Source: Cololabis saira (Eukaryota; Chordata; Actinopteri; Beloniformes; Belonidae). Taken from it: a DNA stretch of 64,000 nucleotides. Below, in pieces: positions 12,181 to 25,462 of this stretch. The position numbers were made by a program, and so were the translations under genes. The stretch's first letter is position 1. Every line of letters starts with the position of its first letter. Below the pieces are notes generated by a model that had not been told where the DNA came from, made no database searches, and worked only from the letters and a program-made list of their open reading frames with translations. The stretch spans positions 18,716,690 through 18,780,689 of the forward strand of contig NC_084601.1 of assembly GCF_033807715.1 (NCBI RefSeq). Reading direction: 5' to 3'.

Positions 12181-13933
12181 AGGGCCCGAGCACCTTCAGT
12201 GCGAAGGCCCTATTGTATCTGTAGGAATTATTCTTCTTCTTCTTATTGTTCTGACAAAAGGAAGGCCTTTTTGCCCCCCTAAACGTGCCCAAAAAGTCAC
12301 CAAATTTTGCATGCAAGTCAGGCCTGGCGAAAAATTTGATATTTAATGGTTTGCATTAATGGGGGTGGCAAAATGGCTCAACAGCGCCCCCTTGAAAACT
12401 TTGTGCCTCAAGCCCCACAATGCGGTTTGTCGTACATGCACGAAAATCGGTACACACCTGTATCATGGCGCAACTTAAAGAAAAGTCTCTGGGCGTCATG
12501 TCGAGAAACCGAACAGGAAGTCGGCCATTTTGAAATAATCGTGTCATTTTGGCGAAATTTATGCCTTCCTTCGGCAGTTAATACGGCCCGAACCGTAACG
12601 TTCCCCCAAGTGTGTTATACATCAAAATGTGCGTCTTCATCCTCCGACACCACGCATTACTTTTCTCTTTCAAAAGCGTTACCGTGGCGACGCTAGACGC
12701 CAAAAAGCGCGTCCCCCCTTCATCTGATTGGTTCAGACAGAAAAAACTTTGTGCCTCAAGCCCCATAATACGGTTTGACGTACATGAACGAAAATCGGTA
12801 CACACCTGTATCATGTCGCAACTAAAAGAAAAGTCTCTTGGAGCCATGGCCGAAACCGAATAGGATGTCGGCCATTTTGAACATTCTGAATTAATCGCGT
12901 AATTTTGGAGCAATATATGCCCTTCCTTCGAGAATTAATACGGCCCGAACCGTAACGTGAACCCAGGTGTGTTATACATCAAAATGTTCGTCCCCATCCT
13001 GCGACTACACGCATTACTTTTCTCTTTCAAAAGTGTTACAGTGGCAACGCTAGACGCCAACAAGCGCACCCCCCCCTTCATCTGATCGGTCCATATTTGA
13101 TAGTTCCCCAAAAGGCACCAAATTTTGCATGCAAGGCAGGCCTGGCGATAAATTTGATATTTCATGGTTTGTATTAATGGGCGTGGCAAAATGGCTCAAC
13201 AGCGCCCCCCGGAAAACTTTGTGCCTCAAGCCCCACAATACGGTTTGATGTACATACACGAAAATCGCTACACACCTGTATCATGTCGCAACTTAAAGAA
13301 AAGTCTCTTGGAGCCATGGCCGAATCCGAACAGGATGTCGGCCATTTTGAATAAATTGTGTAATTTTGGCGAAATTTATGCCATTCCTTCGAGAGTTAAT
13401 TCAGCCCGAACCGTAACGTGCACCCAGGTGTGTTATACATCAAAATGTGCGTCTACATCCTGCGACACCACGCATTACTTTTCTCTTTCAAAAGCGTTAC
13501 CGTGGCGACGCTAGACGCCAAAAGGCGCGCCCCCCCTTCATGTGATTGGTACATATTTGATAGTTTTCCAAAAGTCACCAAATTTTGCATGTAAGCCAGA
13601 CTTGGTGATACATTTGATATTTCATGGTTTGCATTAATGGGCGTGGCCTAACGGCTCAACAGCGCCCCCTAGAATACTTTTATCTGCCATAACTTTTGAA
13701 TGGTTTGACATAGGAAGTCGTGGGTGGTGTCATGGGACTCTGTAATGAGTCCTTAAGCTTCGTTGGCCTTAATTAGCCCCGCCCCTTCTTCTGATTGGTT
13801 GTCCCTTTTTTCTGCTATAACTTTTGAATGGTTTGACATAGAGAGTCGTGGGTGGTGTCATTTCTGATATGCTTATGGGGGGCGGTGGCCGTGAGTGCGA
13901 GGGCCCGTTCATCGCTGCTTGCAGCTTTAATTA
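12181..13933 (+). mobile_element. Family 1 copy 3
   Basis: Head at 12181 directly after the family 2 end, then A modules, two B modules, and the tail at 13891-13933. Confidence 0.85.
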
Positions 13934-15766
13934 TTATTATTTTTTTTTTTTTTCTTCTGACAAAGTGATGGCCTTTTTGCCCCCCTTAACATGCCCAAAA
14001 AGTCACCAAATTTTGCACCCAAGTCAGGCCTGGCGAAAAATTTGATATTTAATGGTTTGCATTAATGGGCGTGGCAAAATGGCTCAACAGCGCCCCCTTG
14101 AAAACTTTGTGCCTCAAGCCCCACGATACGGTTTGACGTACATGCACGAAAATCGGTACACACCTGTATCATGGGACAACTTAAAGAAAAGTCTCTTGGC
14201 GTCATGCCCGAAACCGAACAGGAAGTCGGCCATTTTGAATTAATCGTGTCACTTTGGCGCAATTTATGCCATTCCTTCGGCAGTTAATTCAGCCCGAACC
14301 GTAACGTGCACCGAGGTGTGTTATACATCAAAATTTTCGTCTCCATCCTCCGACACCATGCATTACTTTTCTCATTCAAAAGCGTTACCGTGGCGACGCT
14401 AGACGCCAAAAAGCGCGCCCACCCTTCATCTGGTTGGTTCAGACAGAAAAAACTTTGCGCCTCAAGCCCCATAATACGGTTTGACGTACATGAACGAAAA
14501 TTGGTACACACCTGTATCATGTCGCAACTTAAAGAAAAGTCTCTTGGCGCCATGGCCGAAACCGAACAGGAAGTCGGCCATTTTGAACATTCTGAATTAA
14601 TTGCGTAATTTTGGAGCAATATATGCCATTCCTTCGAGAGTTAATTCAGCCCAAACCGTATTGTGAACCCAGATGTGTTATACATCAAAATGTGTGTCTC
14701 CATCCTGCGACTACACGCATTACTTTTCTCTTTGAAAAGTGTTACCGTGGCGACGCTAGTCGCCAACAAGCGCACCCCCCCTTCATCTGATTGGTCCATA
14801 TTTGATAGTTCCCCAAAAGGCACCAAATTTGGCATGTAAGACAGGCCTGGCGATAAATTTGATATTTCATGGTTTGCATTAATGGGCGTGGCAAAATGGC
14901 TCAACAGCGCCCCCCGGAAAACTTTGTGCCTCAAGCCCCACAATACGGTTTGACGTACATGCACGAAAATCGCTACACACCTGTATTATGGAACAACTTA
15001 AAGAAAAGTCTCTTGGAGCCATGGCCGAAACCGAACAGGATGTCGGCCATTTTGAATAAATTGTGTCATTTTGGCGAAATTTATGCCATTCCTTCGGCAG
15101 TTAATTCAGCCCGAACCGTAACGTGCACCCAGATGTGTTATACATCAAAATGTGCGTCTACATCCTGCGACACCACGCATTACTTTTCTCTTTCAAAAGT
15201 GTTACCGTGGCGACGCTAGACGCCAAAAGGCGCGCCCCCCCTTCATGTGATTGGTCCATATTTGATAGGTCTCCAAAAGTCGCCAAATTTTGCATGCAAG
15301 CCAGACTTGGCGATAAATTTGATATTTCATGGTTTGCATTAATGGGCGTTGCCTAACGGCTCAACAGCGCCCCCTAGAATACTTTTATCTGCCATAACTT
15401 TTGAATGGTTTGACATAGGAAGTTGTTGGTGGTGTCATGGGACTCTGTAATGAGTCCTTAAGCTTCGTTGGCCTTAATTAGCCCCGCCCCTTCTTCTGAT
15501 TGGTTGTCCCGATTTTCTGCTATAACATTGGAATGGTTTGACATAGAGAGTCCTGGGTGGTGTCATCACATTCTGTATGGAGTCCTTGACCTTCATTGGC
15601 CTGAATTAGCCCCGCCCCTTCTTCTGATTGGTTGTCCCTTTTTTCTGCTATAACTTTTGAATGGTTTGACATAGGAAGTCGTGGGTGGTGTCTTTTCTGA
15701 TATGCTTATGGGGGGCGGTGGCCGTGAGTGCGAGGGCCCGTTCATCGCTGCTTGCAGCTTTAATTA
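13934..15766 (+). mobile_element. Family 1 copy 4, headless
   Basis: The body starts straight from the previous tail through TTATTATT and a T-run into CTTCTGACAAAG, with no hairpin head. Tail at 15724-15766. Confidence 0.85.
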
Positions 15767-15780
15767 TTATTATTATTATT

Positions 15781-16310
15781 AGGGCCCGAGCACTTGCAGT
15801 GCGAAGGCCCTATTGTATTTGCAGGAATTTTTATTATTAGGGCCCGAGCACTTGCAGTGCGAAGGCCCTATTGTATTTGCAGGAATTTTTAGGGCCCGAG
15901 CACCTTCAGTGCGAAGGCCCTATTGTATCTGTAGGAATTCTTCGCGTTATTATTAGGGCCCGAGCACCTTCAGTGCGAAGGCCCTATTGTATTTGCAGGA
16001 ATTTTTATTATTATTATTAGGGCCCGAGCACCTTCAGTGCGAAGGCCCTATTGTATCTGTAGGAATTCTTCGCGTTATTATTAGGGCCCGAGCACTTGCA
16101 GTGCGAAGGCCCTATTGTATTTGCAGGAATTTTTATTATTATTAGGGCCCGAGCACCTTCAGTGCGAAGGCCCTATTGTATCTGTAGGAATTCTTCGCGT
16201 TATTAGGGCCCGAGCACTTGCAGTGCGAAGGCCCTATTGTATTTGCAGGAATTTTTAGGGCCCGAGCACCTTCAGTGCGAAGGCCCTATTGTATCTGTAG
16301 GAATTTTTTT
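15781..16310 (+). repeat. Array of nine family 1 heads
   Basis: Heads start at 15781, 15839, 15891, 15955, 16019, 16083, 16144, 16205 and 16257. Two downstream forms mostly alternate: TATTTGCAGGAATTTTT and TATCTGTAGGAATTCTTCGCG. Units of about 52-64 bp are separated by zero to four TTA repeats. The last head opens copy 5. Confidence 0.95.
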
Positions 16311-16342
<32 letters not shown>

Positions 16343-18690
16343 TATTCTTCTGACGAAAGGAGGGCCTTTTTGCCCCCCTAAACGTGCCCAAAAAGTCACC
16401 AAATTTTGCATGCAAGCCAGGCCTGGCGAAAAATTTGATATTTAATGGTTTGCATTAATGGGCGTGGCAAAATGGCTCAACAGCGCCCCCTTGAAAACTT
16501 TGAGCCTCAAGCCCCAGAATGCGGTATGTCGTACACGCACGAAAATCGGTACACACCTGTATCATGGCGCAACTGAAAGAAAAGTCTCTTGGAGTCATGC
16601 CCGAAACCGAACAGGATGTCGGCTATTTTGAATAAATTGTGTCATTTTGGCGAAATTTATGCCATTCCTTCGGCAGTTAATACAGCCCGAACCGCAACGA
16701 GCCCCCATGTGTGTTATACATCAAAATGTGCGTCTCCATCCTCCGACACCACGCATTACTTTTCTCTCTCAAAAGCGTTACCGTGGCGACGCTAGACGCC
16801 AAAAAGCGCGCCCACCCATCATCTGATTGGTTCAGACAGAAAAAACTTTGCGCCTCAAGCCCCAGAATACGGTTTGTCGTACATGAACGAAAATCGGTAC
16901 ACATCTTTATCATGTCGCTACTTAAAGAAAAGTCTCTTGGTGCCATGGCCTAAACCGAACAGGAAGTCGGCCATTTTGAACATTCTTAATTAATCACGTA
17001 ATTTTGGAGCAATATATGCCATTCCTTCGAGAATTAATACGGCCCGAACCGTATCGTGAACTCAGATGAGTTATACATCAAAATGTGCGTCTCCATCCTG
17101 CGACTATGCGCATTACTTTTCTCTTTCAAAAGTGTTACCCTGGCGACGCTAGACGCCAAAAAGCGCGCCCCCCCTTCATCTGATTGGTCCATATTTGATA
17201 GTTTCCCAAAAGTCACCAAATTTTGCATGCAAGCCAGACTTGGCGATAAATTTGATATTTCATGGTTTGCATTAATGGGCGTGGCCTAACGGCTCAACAG
17301 CGCCCCCTAGAAAACTTTTCTCTGCCATAACTTTTGAATGGTTTGACATAGGAAGTCGTGGGTGGTGTCATCAGATTCTTTATGGAGTCCTTGACCTTCA
17401 TTGGCCTGAATTAGCCCCGCCCTTCTTCTGATTGGTTGTCCCTTTTTTCTGCTATAACTTTTTAATGGTTTGACATAGGAAGTCGTGGGTGGTGTCATGG
17501 GACTCTGTAATGAGTTCTTAAGCTTCGTTGGCCTGAATTAGCCCCGCCCCTTCTTCTGATTGGTTGTCCATATTTTCTGACTATAACTTTTGAATGGTTT
17601 GACATATTTGAAATATGCTGGTAATGTGTCAGCCAACCACAAAAATCTCTGGAATTTTGGTGGAATCATTTATTTTTTGTCCTTGCCCGGTGCAAATGAC
17701 ATAAATAAAGTGCGTGGTTTGGTTGTGAAAAAATAAAAGTAATGTTACTTGAACAATAAATCAAACGCTCCCTTCCATGCAGTGTGTGTGTCTAGGAAGT
17801 AAAGACTGGAACATGCTATTCACAAAAGAACAAATAGTGGGCTTTTACTAATATTTATATCTTACAAATATTTTAAAAATTACGAAAAAACAATTCGGGA
17901 CCCAGATTACATCGCTATGTTGGTATCTCCTAATTCAGTCCGTCAGAAAATGGCCGAGCTGATTCGTGGCTCAGCGGTAGTGTCACCGTCTTTCGTGTGG
18001 GAGATCGTGGGATCGATCCCAGCTCAATGCAAATATTATTGTCGGCAATTTGTGTGGTTTTTTTTTACATCAACATGTGCGTCTCCTTCCTGCGACGACG
18101 GGCATTACTTTTCTCATTCAAAAGCGTTAACGTGGCAACACTCGACGCCAAAAAGTGCGCCCCCTTCATCTGATTGGTCCATATTTGATAGTTCTCCAAA
18201 AGTCACCAAATTTTGCACCTGGGCCTGGCCTGGGGATAAATTTGATATTTCATGGTTTGCATGAATGGGCGTGGCCTAATGGCTCAACAGCGCCCCCTAG
18301 AATACTTTTTTCTGCTATAACTTTTGAATGGTTTGACATAGAGAGTCGTGGGTGGTGTCATCGGACTCGGTATTGAGTCCTTGACCATAATTGGTGCAAA
18401 TTAGCCCCGCCCCTTCTTCTGATTGGTTGTCCCGATTTTCTGCTATAACTTTGGAATGGTTTGACATAGAGAGTCGTGGGTGGTGTCATCAGATTATGTA
18501 TGGAGTCCTTGACCTTCATTGGCCTGAATTAGCCCCACCCCTTCTTCTGATTGGTTGTCCCTTTTTTCTGCTATAACTTTTGAATGGTTTGACATAGGAA
18601 GTCGTGGGTGGTGTCGTTTCTGATATGCTTATGGGGGGCGGTGGCCGTGAGTGCGAGGGCCCGTTCATCGCTGCTTGCAGCTTTAATTAT
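16257..18690 (+). mobile_element. Family 1 copy 5 with tRNA-like cassette
   Basis: Head, TTTC microsatellite (16309-16343), A modules and B modules to about 17600. Then come some 300 bp of non-module AT-rich sequence and the tRNA-like unit (17956-18025). An A module resumes at the ACATCAACATGTGCGTC block, followed by B modules and the tail (18647-18690). Confidence 0.85.
17956..18066 (+). ncRNA. Degenerate tRNA-like Pol III unit, copy 1
   Basis: GAGCT at 17956-17960 can pair with AGCTC at 18021-18025 as an acceptor-like stem. GTGGCTCAGCGGTAG matches the tRNA D-arm/A-box. GTGGGATCGATCCCAG forms a T-arm with a B-box-like ATCGATCC. A T-run of the kind that ends Pol III transcripts follows near 18058-18066. 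The isotype is unclear. It is best read as a tRNA-derived SINE head, not a working tRNA gene. Confidence 0.6.
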
Positions 18691-20906
18691 TATTATTATT
18701 TTTTTTTTTCTTCTGACAAAGTGATGGCCTTTTTGCCCCCCTTAACATGCCCAAAAAGTCACCAAATTTTGCACCCAAGTCAGGCCTGGCGAAAAATTTG
18801 ATATTTAATGGTTTGCATTAATGGGCGTGGCAAAATGGCTCAACAGCGCCCCCTTGAAAACTTTGTGCCTCAAGCCCCACGATACGGTTTGACGTACATG
18901 CACGAAAATCGGTACACACCTGTATCATGGGACAACTTAAAGAAAGGTCTCTTGGCGTCATGCCCGAAACCGAACAGGAAGTCGGCCATTTTGAATTAAT
19001 CGTGTCACTTTGGCGCAATTTATGCCATTCCTTCGGCAGTTAATTCAGCCCGAACCGTAACGTGCACCGAGGTGTGTTATACATCAAAATGTTCGTCTCC
19101 ATCCTCCGACACCACGCATTACTTTTCTCTTTCAAAAGCGTTACCGTGGCGACGCTAGACGCCAAAAAGCGCGCCCACCCTTCATCTGGTTGGTTCAGAC
19201 AGAAAACACTTTGCGCCTCAAGCCCCATAATACGGTTTGACGTACATGAACGAAAATTGGTACACTCCTGTATCATGTCGCAACTAAAAGAAAAGTCTCT
19301 TGGCGCCATGGCCGAAACCGAACAGGAAGTCGGCCATTTTGAACATTCTGAATTAATTGCGTAATTTTGGAGCAATATATGCCATTCCTTCGAGAGTTAA
19401 TTCAGCCCGAACCGTATTGTGAACCCAGATGTGTTATACATCAAAATGTGTGTCTCCATCCTGCGACTACACGCATTACGTTTCTCTTTGAAAAGTGTTA
19501 CCGTGGCGACGCTAGTCGCCAACAAGCGCACCCCCCCTTCATCTGATTGGTCCATATTTGATAGTTCCCCAAAAGGCACCAAATTTGGCATGTGAGACAG
19601 GCCTGGCGATAAATTTGATATTTCATGGTTTGCATTAATGGGCGTGGCAAAATGGCTCAACAGCGCCCCCCGGAAAACTTTGTGCCTCAAGCCCCACAAT
19701 ACGGTTTGACGTACATGCACGAAAATCGCTACACACCTGTATTATGGAACAACTTAAAGAAAAGTCTCTTGGAGCCATGGCCGAAACCGAACAGGATGTC
19801 GGCCATTTTGAATAAATTGTGTCATTTTGGCGAAATTTATGCCATTCCTTCGGCAGTTAATTCAGCCCGAACCGTAACGTGCACCCAGATGTGTTATACA
19901 TCAAAATGTGCGTCTACATCCTGCGACACCACGCATTACTTTTCTCTTTCAAAAGTGTTACCGTGGCGACGCTAGACGCCAAAAGGCGCGCCCCCCCTTC
20001 ATGTGATTGGTCCATATTTGATAGGTCTCCAAAAGTCACCAAATTTTGCATGAAAGCCAGGCCTGGTGATGAATTTGACATTTCATGGTTTGCATTAATG
20101 GTCATGGCCTAACGGCTCAACAGCGCCCCCTAGAATACTATTCTCTGCCATAACTTTTGAATGGTTTGACATAAAGAGTCGTGGGTGGTGTCATGGGAAT
20201 CTGTAATGAGTCCTTGAGCTTCGTTGGCCTTAATTAGCCCCGCCCCTTCTTCTGATTGGTTGTCCCGATTTTCTGCTTTAACTTTTGAATGGTTTGACAT
20301 AGAGAGTCGTGGGTGCTGTCGTCAGATTCTTTATGGAGTCCTTGACCTTCATTGGCCTGAATTAGCCCCACCCCTTCTTCTGATTGGTTGTCCCTATTTT
20401 CTGCTATAACTTTTTAAGGGTTTGACATAGAGAGTCGTGGGTGCTGTTGTCAGATTCTTTATGGAGTCCTTGACCTTCATTGGCCTGAATTAGCCCCGCC
20501 TCTTCTTCTGATTGGTTGTCCCTTTTTTCTGCTATAACTTTTTAATGGTTTGACATAGGAAGTCGTGGGTGGTGTCATGAGACTTTGTACTGAGTTCTTA
20601 AGCTTCGTTGGCCTTAATTAGCCCCGCCCCTTCTTCGGATTGGTTGTCCCGATTTTCTGCCATAACTTTTGAATCGTTTAACATAGAGAGTCGTGGGTGG
20701 TGTCATGGGACTCGGTATTGAGTCCTTGACTTTCATTGGCCTGAATTAGCCCCGCCCCTTCTTCTGATTGGTTGTCCCTATTTTCTGCCATAACTTTTGA
20801 ATGGTTTGACATAGAGAGTCGTGGGTGGTGTCTTTTCTGATATGCTTATGGGGGGCGGTGGCCGTGAGTGCGAGGGCCCGTTCATCGCTGCTTGCAGCTT
20901 TAATTA
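18691..20906 (+). mobile_element. Family 1 copy 6, headless
   Basis: Duplicate of copy 4 for its first two thirds, then an expanded run of B modules (20105-20830). Tail at 20864-20906. Confidence 0.85.
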
Positions 20907-23262
20907 TTATTATTATTATTATTTTTCTGACGAAAGGAGGGCCTTTTTGCCCCCCTAAACGTGCCCAAAAAGTCACCAAATTTTGCACGCAAACCAGGCC
21001 TGGCGAAAAATTTGATATTTTATGGTTTGCATTAATGGGCGTGGCAAAATGGCTCAACAGCGCCCCCCGGAAAACTTTGTGCCTCAAGCCCCACGATACC
21101 GTTTGACCTACATGCACGAAAATCAGTACACACCTGTATCATTGCACAACTTAAAGAAAAGTCTCTTGGAGTCATGCCCGAAACCGAACAGGATGTCGGC
21201 CATTTTGAATTAATCGTGTCATTTTGGCGAAATTTATGCCATTCCTTCGGCAGTTAATACGGCCCGAACCGTAACAAGCCCCCATGTGTGTTATACATCA
21301 AAATGTGCGTCTCCATCCTCCGACACCACGCATTACTTTTCTCTCTCAAAAGCGTTACCGTGGCGACGCTAGACGCCAAAAAGCGCGCCCACCCATCATC
21401 TGATTGGTTCAGACAGAAAAAACTTTGCGCCTCAAGCCCCAGAATACGGTTTGACGTACATGAACGAAAATCGGTACACATCTTTATCATGTCGCTACTT
21501 AAAGAAAAGTCTCTTGGCGCCATGGCCTAAACCGAACAGGAAGTCGGCCATTTTGAACATTCTTAATTAATCACGTAATTTTGGAGCAATATATGCCATT
21601 CCTTCGAGAATTAATATGGCCCGAACCGTATCGTGAACCCAGATGTGTTATACATCAAAATGTGCGTCTCCATCCTGCGACTATGCGCATTACTTTTCTC
21701 TTTCAAAAGTGTTACCGTGGCGACGCTAGACGCCAAAAAGCGCGCCCCCCCTTCATCTGATTGGTCCATATTTGATAGTTTCCCAAAAGTCACCAAATTT
21801 TGCATGCAAGCCAGACTTGGCGATAAATTTGATATTTCATGGTTTGCATTAATGGGCGTGGCCTAACGGCTCAACAGCGCCCCCTAGAAAACTTTTCTCT
21901 GCCATAACTTTTGAATGGTTTGACATAGGAAGTCGTGGGTGGTGTCATCAGATTGTTTATGGAGTCCTTGACCTTCATTGGCCTGAATTAGCCCCGCCCC
22001 TTCTTCTGATTGGTTGTCTCTTTTTTCTGCTATAACTTTTTAATGGTTTGACATAGGAAGTCGTGGGTGGTGTCATGGGACTCTGTAATGAGTTCTTAAG
22101 CTTCGTTGGCCTGAATTAGCCCCGCCCCTTCTTCTGATTGGTTGTCCATATTTTCTGACTATAACTTTTGAATGGTTTGACATATTTGAAATATGCTGGT
22201 AATGTGTGAGCCAACCACAAAAATCTCTGGAATTTTGGTGGAATCATTTATTTTTTGTCCTTGCCCGGTGCAAATGACATAAATAAAGTGCGTGGTTTGG
22301 TTGTGAAAAAATAAAAGTAATGTTACGTGAACAATAAATCAAACGCTCTCTTCCATGCAGTGTGTGTGTCTAGGAAGTAAAGACTGGAACATGATATTCA
22401 CAAAAGAACAAATAGTGGGGTTTTACTAATATTTATATCTTACAAATATTTTAAAAATTACGAAAAAACAATTCGGGACTCAGACTACATCGCTATGTTG
22501 GTATCTCCTAAGTCAGTCAGTCAGAAAATGGCCAAGCTGACTCGTGGCTCAGCGGTAATGTCACCGTCTTTCGTGTGGGAGATCGTGGGATCGATCCCAG
22601 CTCAATGCAAATATTATTGTCAGCAATTTGTGTGTTTTTTTTTACATCAACATGTGCGTCTCCTTCCTGCGACGACGCGCATTACTTTTCTCATAAAGCG
22701 TTAACGTGGCAACACTCGACGCCAAAAAGTGCGCCCCCTTCATCTGATTGGTCCATATTTGATAGTTCTCCAAAAGTCACCAAATTTTGCACCAAGCCAG
22801 GCCTGGGGATAAATTTGATATTTCATGGTTTGCATGAATGGGCGTGGTCTAATGGCTCAACAGCGCCCCCTAGAATACTTTTTTCTGCTATAACTTTTGA
22901 ATGGTTTGACATAGAGAGTCGTGGGTGGTGTCATCGGACTCGGTATTGAGTCCTTGACCATAATTGGTGCAAATTAGCCCCGCCCCTTCTTCTGATTGGT
23001 TGTCCCGATTTTCTGCTATAACTTTGGAATGGTTTGACATAGAGAGTCGTGGGTGGTGTCATCAGATTCTGTATGGAGTCCTTGACCTTCATTGGCCTGA
23101 ATTAGCCCCACCCCTTCTTCTGATTGGTTGTCCCTTTTTTCTGCTATAACTTTTGAATGGTTTGACATAGGAAGTCGTGGGTGGTGTCGTTTCTGATATG
23201 CTTATGGGGGGCGGTGGCCGTGAGTGCGAGGGCCCGTTCATCGCTGCTTGCAGCTTTAATTA
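20907..23262 (+). mobile_element. Family 1 copy 7, headless, with tRNA-like cassette
   Basis: Duplicate of copy 5 without its head. Tail at 23220-23262. Confidence 0.85.
22534..22640 (+). ncRNA. Degenerate tRNA-like Pol III unit, copy 2
   Basis: Duplicate of the unit at 17956, with the D-arm-like GTGGCTCAGCGGTAA, the T-arm-like GGGATCGATCCC, and a T-run before ACATCAACATG. It differs by a few bases, and the acceptor-like stem is kept in part. Confidence 0.58.
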
Positions 23263-25031
23263 TTATTATTATTTTCCTGACAAAGTGAAGGCCTTTTTGC
23301 CCCCCTTAACATGCCCAAAAAGTCACCAAATTTTGCACCCTAGTCAGGCCTGGCGAAAAATTTGATATTTAAAGGTTTGCATTAATGGGCGTGGCAAAAT
23401 GGCTCAACAGCGCCCCCCAGAAAACTTTGTGCCTCAAGCCCCACGATACGATTTGACGTACATGCACGAAAATCAGTACACACCTGTATCATGGGACAAC
23501 TTAAACAAAAGTCTCTTGGAGTCATGCCCGAAACCGAACAGGATGTCGGCCATTTTGAATTAGTCGTGTCATTTTGGCGAAATTTATGCCATTCCTTCGA
23601 AAGTTAATTCAGCCCGAACCGTAACGTGCCCCCAAGTGTGTTATACATCAAAATGTGCGTCTCCATCCTGCGACAACACGCATTACTTTTCTCTTTCAAA
23701 AGCGTTACCGTGGCGGCGCTAGACGCCAAAAAGCGCGCCCACCCTTCATCTGATTGGTTCAACAGAAAAAACTTTGTGCCTCAAGCCCCATAATACGGTT
23801 TGACGTACATGAACGAAAATCGGTACACACCTGTATCATGTCACAACTAAAAGAAAAGTCTCTTGGCGCCATGGCCGAAACCGAACAGGAAGTCGGCCAT
23901 TTTGAACATTCTGAATTAATTGCGTAATTTTGGAGCAATATATGCCATTCCTTCGAGAGTTAATTCAGCCCGAACCGTATCGTGAACCCAGATGTGTTAT
24001 ACATCAAAATGTGCGTCTCCATCCTGCGACTACACGCATTACTTTTCTCTTTCGAAAGTGTTACCGTAGTGACGCTAGACGCCAACAAGCGCACCCCCCC
24101 TTCATCTGATTGGTCCATATTTGATAGTTCCCCAAAAGGCACCAAATTTGGCATGCAAGCCAGGCCTGGCGATAAATTTGATATTTCATGGTTTGCATTA
24201 ATGGGCGTGGCAAAATGGCTCAACAGCGCCCCCCGGAAAACTTTGTGCCTCAAGCCCCACAATACGGTTTGACGTACATGCACGAAAATCGATACACACC
24301 TGTATCATGTCGCAACTTAAAGAAAAGTCTCTTGGAGCCATGGCCGAAACCGAACAGGAAGTCAGCCATTTTGAATTAATTGTGTAATTTTGGCGCAATT
24401 TATGCCATTCCTTCGGCAGTTAATTCAGCCCGAACCGTAACGTGCACCCAGGTGTGTTATACACCAAAATGTGCGTCTCCATCGTGCGACACCACGCATT
24501 ACTTTTCTCTTTCAAAAGTGTTACCATGGCGACGCTAGACGCGAAAAAGCGCACCCACCCTTCATCTGATTGGTCCATATTTGATAGTTCTCCAAAAGTC
24601 ACCAAAATTTGCATGCAAGCCAGGCCTGGCGATAAATGTGATATTTCATGGTTTCCATTAATGGGCGTGGCCTAACGGCTCAACAGCGCCCCCTAGAATA
24701 CTTTTCTCTGCCATAACTTTTGAATGGTTTCACATAGAGAGTCGTGGGTGGTGTCATGGGACTCTGTAATGAGTCCTTAAGCTTCGTTGGCCTTAATTAG
24801 CCCCGCCCCTTCTTCTGATTGGTTGTCCCGATTTTCTGCTATAACTTTTGAATGGTTTGACATAGAGAGTCGTGGGTGGTGTCATCAGATTCTTTATGGA
24901 GTCCTTGACCTTCATTAGCCTGAATTAGCCCCGCCCCTTCTTCTGATTGGTTGTCCTTTTTTTATAATAAAATTGCCGCGAGCCGCCAGTCGCTCTCGCG
25001 CTGACTCCCGCTTCCTGATTCAAACTTCTTC

Positions 25032-25140
25032 CGGCCCCGCCCCCTGACCAATCAGTGGCGAGTAGGGTGATGGCGGCCCCGCCCCCCGACCAATCAGTGG
25101 CGAGTAGGGTGATGACGGCCCCGCCCCCCGACCAATCAGC
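25032..25140 (+). repeat. 42-bp GC-box/CCAAT minisatellite, copy 1
   Basis: About two and a half tandem units of the form GGCCCCGCCCCC-GACCAATCAG-TGGCGAGTAGGGTGATG. Each joins a GC-box to a CCAAT motif. A mutated CRE (TGACTTCA) follows near 25155. Confidence 0.9.
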
Positions 25141-25349
25141 TCCCTGTAATGTGGTGACTTCAGAAATATTCCCGGCTCAGCCCGGTTACAACCTTGGCAG
25201 AATGGTTACAGAAAAAGTAATAATTTAAATAGTAGGGTTTTACTAATATTTATAACTTACAAATATTTTAAAAATTAGGAAAAAAAAAGTTCCAGACATT
25301 TTATCGCTATGTTGGTCTGTCCTAAGCCAGTAGGTCAAATAAAAGGAAT

Positions 25350-25462
25350 AGCTGAGACTTAGCTCAGCCAGATTATTGCGGTCTTTGCTGCCAGAGGTCG
25401 AGAGTTCAAGCCTGGCTTGATATGCCAAAATTTTTGTCAGCAATTTTTGTGTTTTTTTTACA
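25350..25462 (+). ncRNA. Degenerate tRNA-like Pol III unit, copy 3
   Basis: TTAGCTCAGCCAGA resembles a tRNA D-arm/A-box, and AGAGTTCAAGCCTGG resembles a T-arm/B-box. A T-run follows before ACATCAAAATG. It belongs to the second sequence type of the cassette, shared with the copies at 28989, 39487 and 42364. Confidence 0.55.

Larger units (their letters stand above)
13934..23262 (+). repeat. Tandem duplication of a roughly 4.7-kb two-element block
   Basis: 13934-18690 and 18691-23262 match in order and detail. Matching points are 4,756 bp apart in the first part (14052/18808, 14641/19397, 15468/20224) and about 4,573-4,578 bp apart in the second (16711/21288, 17917/22495, 18604/23177). The offset change comes from the nine-head array in the left block, which the right block replaces with extra B modules. 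The tRNA-like cassette and its non-repeat flank are duplicated too. Confidence 0.88.

Noticed and set aside
14641..14964. Recurring 107-codon minus-strand and 96/116-codon plus-strand frames as a peptide gene family
   Set aside because: They recur only because module A recurs, overlap on both strands, and are broken in several copies. I saw no start-context or codon-usage support.
15781..16310. CRISPR-like pattern: short palindromic repeats with spacers
   Set aside because: The spacers are only TTA repeats and fixed family sequence, there are no cas-like genes, and the setting is vertebrate DNA. These are stacked transposon heads.
17956..18025. Functional tRNA gene
   Set aside because: The acceptor stem is short, the anticodon arm is irregular, and six degenerate copies sit inside a repeat. 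It is better read as a tRNA-derived unit.
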